DNA of 64,000 bases from Eretmocerus hayati. Taxonomy: Eukaryota > Arthropoda > Insecta > Hymenoptera > Aphelinidae. Positions 58,492-64,000 of the stretch are shown one piece after another. A program made the position numbers and the translations under genes. The notes under the pieces were generated by a model. It saw only the letters and a program-made list of their open reading frames with translations. It ran no database searches and was not told where the DNA came from. The stretch lies in the NCBI GenBank assembly GCA_029851415.1, contig CM056744.1:114577838-114641837 (forward strand), read 5' to 3'. Each line of letters opens with the position of its first letter. Positions within the stretch are counted from its first letter, which is position 1.

Positions 58492-60360
58492 TTAAAGTGA
58501 GATCCAACGGTGATAGACCAGCTCCAATAGAAAAGCAATAGTAGAAATCCCACACCCTAACAGCCAAATAAGCAACAATTTTCCAAAAATCTCGTGATCT
58601 ACCGTGTACTTGATAAATTCGTCGCTTCGCTCAAATTGGTATCTATTAATAACGGTATACCTCATCCAAAGTCCAGTCTCCAGAATTCTCTGCAAAACTT
58701 TATTGAATTGTTCAACGTACGGTGATTTGGGGGAGAAATAATACCCTCTTGCAGTGCTCCAGAAATTGTGGTTCATAATTTTCATCCTCCTCCCATTCAT
58801 GCGTCGACTTTTGATGATAATATTCTCAGCCACCGATCGATCGATCAAACAAATAACGTGTTCGTTTCTCATAATTCGATCTGGGCAATCCATTGCTTTG
58901 GTCAATTCTATGTTATCTCTCAAATGATCCAAGGCCGAATTATTCTCATGGAACACGATGTTGACGTGACGAGAAAAAATCACCAATCGAATATTGGAGC
59001 CTTTTAAATCGTATAAATTCTCATACTGCCCAAGATTTTCATTATCAATCTGATTATCGGCGAACTCAGTGAACAATTGCATCGCCAGCTGCTGGGATGC
59101 GAAAAAAAGTACGAAAAATACGATCCTTTCAGCAGTTCTGGTTGGAACTCTGGGAACGGAATCTCCAAAGAGAATACGAATTATATAATCAGGCATCCAC
59201 AAGCTGGTATCGAACTTGAGGATTTTGACAATTGCCGAGATCAGAGCGAGGTAAAGTAATGTTCCGATACAAAGAATTGCACCGTTGGAAAATACGTGGG
59301 TTGATTTTCTAGGCAATATAGGAACCAGAGCGACCAAATCGTCAAACGCTATGGCAATGGTCTCTGAAAGAATATTATTAGTGGGATACTTGATATCGTC
59401 TAAATAAAGAAAGGAACGAGTTCCACTGTAATCTAGGGTTCCATCTACTACCATTTCAAACATAGATTTGGTATTATTTTCCATGCATTTTTCAAGATAA
59501 GTTGTTGCATCAGCAGCAGTCAACTGAGGTGCAAAATTGAAATATTCCGACAGAATCAGCAGATAACCATAATCAGTTCCATTAATTTGAACAACTTGAC
59601 CAGAAGAGTTGATGATGAAATTCATATTGGGTGGTCTGTGTACGATACCAACTTTGAAAGGATACCCGTGCATATCGCGCAACTTATCGGGAAACAAGTC
59701 CATTGTTGGTGTGTAACAATCTTGATGGTATTGATTGAGAAAAGGGTTGTACATATGGGAAACGATTTGAAAGTCGCAGGAATGATGTTGAGCAGACCAT
59801 TCGAGCACAGTAACATCCAAGAATTTTTTCGACCAAGCATAGATCAACATTTCTTTTATCAATTGCTGGGGGATAATTTCATCGGTCATTATGACAGACA
59901 AGAATCTTGGTTGATTTCTATTGGATGAGTTGGCAATGATTTCAAGGCTGTCATTGAAAGTATCATTCAAATTCAAGATTGGATCCCCATCAGATTGTGA
60001 AATCGACGTTAGGGAAACAATAATCGTTGATGATCTCGAGTTCTCCAATATGTTGCGGAAACTCTTCTGATCCACGTCTTCTACATTCCTTAATTGATAC
60101 TCAATGCAATATGCTGATTCTTGAGTGATCAGACACTTTACTGCTTCGTTCATCTTCTTAGTACTTTTGGAATTCTCTTGTGTAGGAAGAAAGAGAGTAA
60201 CATGATGGAGACTGAGCTCTCGTATAGCTCCCGCTATTGGCTTGTAATCATTTTCCTCTTGATTTGTTTGAATGAAGCTTGAGTCGAGTGCTTGTCCGAG
60301 ATCCATTAATAGAGCCATATAAATCAGATGAATTAATGAAACTATTTTCTTATAAGACAT
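58492..60360 (-). CDS. Divergent insect ionotropic receptor (IR)
   Basis: Intact 622-residue single-exon frame from ATG. A hydrophobic N-terminus (about 5-24) looks like a signal peptide. Residues to ~225 form a short divergent N-terminal domain. A ligand-binding S1 lobe (about 230-350, with MHGYPFKVGIVHRPPNMNF and YGYLLILSEYF) is followed by membrane segment M1 (358-382), a pore region with LFGDSVPRVPTRTAERI (397-413), M2 (410-432), an S2 lobe (about 450-590) and M3 (594-617). This order is that of ionotropic-glutamate-receptor-related IRs. They are ligand-gated cation channels in sensory dendrites for smell, taste, humidity or temperature. It is not one of the conserved co-receptors by eye; intronless structure and low conservation suggest a fast-evolving species-specific IR. 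The ligand is unknown. Confidence 0.92.
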   Translation of the reverse strand: MSYKKIVSLIHLIYMALLMDLGQALDSSFIQTNQEENDYKPIAGAIRELSLHHVTLFLPTQENSKSTKKMNEAVKCLITQESAYCIEYQLRNVEDVDQKSFRNILENSRSSTIIVSLTSISQSDGDPILNLNDTFNDSLEIIANSSNRNQPRFLSVIMTDEIIPQQLIKEMLIYAWSKKFLDVTVLEWSAQHHSCDFQIVSHMYNPFLNQYHQDCYTPTMDLFPDKLRDMHGYPFKVGIVHRPPNMNFIINSSGQVVQINGTDYGYLLILSEYFNFAPQLTAADATTYLEKCMENNTKSMFEMVVDGTLDYSGTRSFLYLDDIKYPTNNILSETIAIAFDDLVALVPILPRKSTHVFSNGAILCIGTLLYLALISAIVKILKFDTSLWMPDYIIRILFGDSVPRVPTRTAERIVFFVLFFASQQLAMQLFTEFADNQIDNENLGQYENLYDLKGSNIRLVIFSRHVNIVFHENNSALDHLRDNIELTKAMDCPDRIMRNEHVICLIDRSVAENIIIKSRRMNGRRMKIMNHNFWSTARGYYFSPKSPYVEQFNKVLQRILETGLWMRYTVINRYQFERSDEFIKYTVDHEIFGKLLLIWLLGCGISTIAFLLELVYHRWISL

Positions 60361-61377
60361 GATTCCAACGTTGATAGTTTCTTCTTTAGAGCACCAGTGG
60401 ACTCGTCGAATTCAGTACAATCCTATTTCAATGAAACTTTGGATTGTACACAAATAGAGGAATTGAAGTAAGCAGAACACAAGCTACTCTCGTTGAAAGC
60501 TTTTTTGTAGTTTTGGCCTGAATCGTCACTTAATGGGGATTACAATCTTCTTCTGATAACAAAATTGAAATACTTTCATTTAATCAAAATGTTGAGGTAT
60601 GAAGAACACTGTACCTTCTCTTCTTTTATTCGCGTTAAAAAAATTTTACAAAACATCTTCTACTGTCATGATGGAAGGGAAATTCAAAATATAAATGGTA
60701 TCTGGGAGGATATGGAACCCAGTAACTAAGCTTCGCATTCTAATGAGGAATTTGAGATTTATAAATGAGTCTTATTCTGCAAATTCTGGAGGAAAAGGAA
60801 TCGAAATCAGACAATGTGCAATAAACATCAGCTAGACAAGCAGTCATCAACTAGAGTATTTTCGGGAAACTTATTGTTAGTAAGCTATAATTTCAGGATG
60901 TGGTACTCTTATTACTCGCAAAACATTGTTAACTCCGGTCAATAAAATTTTGGTCTTAGAAAAGTACATTTACCAAAATATGATTTCTTTCTGTATTTTT
61001 GCGTAGAAACCAATTTCCGTAGCCAGTTCTGTCCCTAGACGTCAGAATTTTTTTTAATCGACAAAAAGTCTGGTAAAAAGTAATCTTCACAAAAACGGTA
61101 CTTTCAGCGTCATTGCTAATTTTGTGATTTGATTCCTGGGGCGACACAGCTGGACCAAGAACGTATCAAGACCATCATTTCCTATGTGTTTTGACCTGCC
61201 AAACCCAATAACAGTGGTTTCAGAGGATCAGGATGAGTCCAAAATGAGTGATAAGCTGATTTTTCGAGTTGCTATCAGGAAAATTCAACCAATTTCGCGA
61301 TGAATCTCCAAATGCTCAGAAAATAGACCAAGGACATCCTTTTTATGCTCTCGAGGGCACAATTTCTTCGTTTTAAT
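60361..61377. other. Intergenic, 5' side of the ionotropic receptor gene
   Basis: This should contain the receptor's promoter (minus strand), but no clear core elements were recognised. A 63-codon frame at 60956-61147 has no features. Confidence 0.45.
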
Positions 61378-62754
61378 ATATGAGTACTTTCACGAGAAAA
61401 CGATATATGGTCGGAGGTAGGGTCCCAGATTTCTTTCTAAGTGAATTTTTTCGATTTCATGGGTTGGAAAATCAACTTCCGTCACCATAAGAGAAATTAC
61501 AAAATTTTTTTCGGAACCCGGTACACAAATCAAAATTATGTTTCCAACTTTTTTAAGCAAAATTTTCGTAACTTTCTCAGACTCAAATCGATATAGCTCA
61601 AAAATTTCCGCAGATAGAGGGACGCGGTTTGACGCATCTGAAAGGGGAGCAAAAAACCTATCAAAATCGCTTTGGTGTTCTGGTTCTCATAGAACCTCGA
61701 TTATATATGGATGATTCCGTGAAAATCATTTTTTATTTTTTTTTCTCAAAAAGCTATTTTTTTGGAAGATTCAAAAGTACATTTTTTCATGTAGAAAGTT
61801 GTGTTCTTCACGAATAAAATATTTTCACTCTGCATTTCTGGGTTTTAAGCTGTTTTCTGGTCCCTTTTTGAGTTTCAATCACAGGAAACTGCAATTTTCT
61901 GCGCATGCGCGAGATTTTAGAATTCTAAAACCAATTTTGTTGAGAAGCTGAGGTTTCCTTCAAAATGACCTCTTGTTGAGTTCAATTTCTTCAACTAGAA
62001 GCGGAGTTGCAGCGCCCGAATGATGAAGAACGATTTGAGCGGAACACGAAGGCTTCCAGGCAATGACTGAAGCGAATGTGGGGCCTAGCACCAAGCTGCT
62101 TTTTGTAGTGGCTGCCAAAAGTCACTGTAACGTAGTCATTTTGAAGGAAATTTCCTCATTTTTCCAAAATAATCGGTTTCGAAATCTTAAAATATCGCGC
62201 ATGCGCAGAAAGTCGAGGTTTTCTGTCATTTAAATTCAAAAAATGACCAGAAGACAGCTTAAAACTCCAAAATGTAGAGTGTAAATATTTTATTCGTGAA
62301 GAACACAACTTTCTACATGAAAAAATGTACTTTTAAATCTTTCGAAATAATAGCTTTTTGAGAAAAAAAAATAAAAGATGATTTTCACGGAATCATCCAT
62401 ATCCATATATAATCGAGGTTGTATGAGAACCAGAACTCCAGAGTGGTTATTGATAGGTAAGAAACCTCACTATAGGCAAAAAGCTCACCTTACAGATGCG
62501 CCAAACCACGTCCCTCTATCTGCGGTAATTTTGAGCTATATTGATTTGAGTGTGAAAAAGTTACGAAAATTTTGCTAAAAAAAGTTGAAAACATAATTTT
62601 GATTTGTGTACCAGGGTCCGAAAAAAATTCTTTAATTCATTTTATGGTGACGGAAGTTCATTTTCCAACCTATAAAATCGAAAAAGTTTACTTAGAAAGA
62701 AATCTGGGACCCTACCTCCGACCATATATCGTTTTCTCGTGGAATTACTCATAT
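61378..62754. repeat. Foldback element, copy C (full length)
   Basis: Ends ATATGAGTACTTTCACGAG (left) and CTCGTGGAATTACTCATAT (right) are inverted. Arms of about 640 bases (61378-62020 and about 62115-62754) are reverse complements, with a loop near 62030-62100. Each arm holds GCGCATGCGC (about 61897 and 62199) and the TTCAAAATGACC/GAAGGAAATTT text also found in copy A. No coding region; mirrored small frames are artefacts. Arms are nearly co-linear, so this is the best preserved complete copy in the window. Confidence 0.88.
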
Positions 62755-63674
62755 ACAACGAGGGAAAAATATTCGTCATACCCAAAAATGAATAGATTGA
62801 GTATTCATCTATTATTCTGACGAAAGCGTTTTGAGCCATTTTTGAGGTGAACTTAAGTTTACCAGTAATGTGTCGAATTTGAAGTTTCCTCGTCCAACGT
62901 GCTTTCGGAACCATATAAATGACCTTCATCAATCAACTTAAGCTAGAAACTCGCCTTGAGAAATCGAGGCGAAGTCTTGGTATTTAGCGTCTTTGCTTCT
63001 AGATAGCTGCTAGTGACCAGGATTTTGTTTTGATTACTCACTGTATGGTGGCACTCAGAAATCTCACTGATTTGTCGAGGTTCCAAAAAAGCCCCAATAA
63101 CACTCGTTTCAGTTCTGAATAGTTCCCTCATGAATTTTTCCTTAACTCCCATAATCTTCTGTTAGGGCTCCAGCGGATGTCAAATTTTGCTTCTCCAACG
63201 GAACTCTTTTGGAACTGCTCTCAGAATTTGTATAGGATTTTATTCGGAATCCTGTTGGAGCCCTTTTGGGACTGTGTCATTGTCTGATCAAATTTGAATA
63301 GATTCCTTCATAAACAGTACGGATTAATTGAGACTTCAAGTTTAGATATGTTTTGGCATCTTGGATAAAATGATTGTGTGCTCCAGAAACTAGTTTGTTC
63401 ATGGTACCACCAACACATACTTATTCGCTCGTGAGCATGATGGGCACGAGATGGTTGTTTTCGTGTCGTAAACTTCGGAATGTATTATATGACAGCACAT
63501 GCAGAAGATGAACACAGAACTCTGTTCAAGGAATGCTAAAACCGATCCTGATCCTGAAGCATGATTCCCCAAGGCTCAAAAACCCTTTGCAGAAAAATTT
63601 TTTTTATAAACAATACATACTCTTCACTATCATTCTCTCTTTAGACCAGTCACCGATATAATGACTAATTACGT
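62755..63674. other. Intergenic, no gene recognised
   Basis: About 0.9 kb of unique AT-rich sequence. The minus-strand frame at 62943-63152 shows no domain. Confidence 0.5.
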
Positions 63675-64000
63675 ACCGTCAAGTTGGGTAACTTTGGTAC
63701 AGTGGGTGCAACTTTGGTACACCCCTGAAAAATGATTTTCAGAGCTGCGTCTGGCAAGGTAGATGATTCTATCGCTCTGAAACCTATTCTCCCCTCTTGA
63801 CACACGCATAAACGATGTTTCAAGCCACCGTAGATCCCGCGTGAATGATTGTACTCGTTTATTGAAGCTTTTTTCGAAAAGGTTGATTTAGCACCGATAC
63901 GCGAGTGGTCAAGTTAGTATAGGGATCTGACATGCTTGCCGGGTTGCCTGCGCACAGGCGCTTGTTGTTCCAAGATGGCCGACGAAGAGGGCAGTTTCAA
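63675..64000 (+). other. Possible transposon left end and start of a coding region, cut by the window edge
   Basis: Starting near 63680 (GTCAAGTTGGGTAACTTTGG), the words AACTTTGGTACA and CAACTTTGGTACACC repeat directly, as in the subterminal repeats of some DNA transposons. At 63975 an ATG in a good context (CCAAGATGG) opens a frame MADEEGSF that runs off the window. It could be the start of a transposase or of a host gene. There is too little sequence to choose. Confidence 0.3.

Noticed and set aside
58251..58553. Hydrophobic 100-codon minus-strand frame overlapping the receptor 3' end
   Set aside because: A shadow of the receptor's last membrane segment in another frame, with no independent evidence.

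Overview
The window looks like a piece of an insect chromosome, most likely a parasitoid wasp or other hymenopteran. Three things point there: AT-rich gene-poor DNA full of microsatellites and transposons, an insect-type divergent ionotropic receptor, and a long ankyrin-repeat protein ending in a PRANC-like domain, a combination known from parasitoid wasps, Wolbachia and poxviruses. The species cannot be fixed from sequence reading alone. No bacterial operons, CRISPR arrays, rRNA or convincing tRNA genes were seen.

Only two genes look like ordinary host genes, both single-exon and on the minus strand: the ankyrin/PRANC gene (19769-22789) and the ionotropic receptor (58492-60360). The most gene-dense segment is a large Helitron2/Helentron-like rolling-circle transposon starting near 27325. 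It carries an intact 1574-residue OTU-Rep-helicase (28434-33158), then on the same strand a 145-residue orphan protein, stretches that look like extra or decayed exons, a four-finger C2H2 protein, and a six-exon gene for a 262-residue RPA-like OB-fold protein (34766-35893). A splice-acceptor-like sequence lies 5-10 bases before three of the four start codons (31 bases before the fourth), which suggests that one primary transcript may supply all of them by alternative splicing. A roughly 1 kb G-rich GTGCGG minisatellite follows (36655-37660); whether it belongs to the element is open.

The rest is repeats and intergenic DNA. DNA transposons include a Tc1/mariner-type palindrome (23670-24457), a Tigger/pogo remnant keeping the transposase C-terminus (48556-49435), and probable hAT-like and piggyBac-like MITEs (1633-1848, 6643-6867). 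Three copies of one foldback family (1-1161, 7791-9517, 61378-62754) share ends and a TGCGCATGCGCA-like core. Other palindromes lie at 12795-13650, 15618-15949, 16299-18763, 42190-42676, 45830-46611 and 51950-52250; two of them have an outer stem enclosing two side-by-side inner hairpins. Tandem arrays include a 330-bp dimeric repeat (2015-3058), a 317-bp repeat (40610-41880), decamer arrays (4655-4740, 57600-57860) and long TG/TA/CA microsatellites.

Functional links are clear only inside the Helentron: Rep nicks and transfers DNA, the helicase unwinds it, and the RPA-like protein probably coats single strands. The two host genes are unrelated to it.
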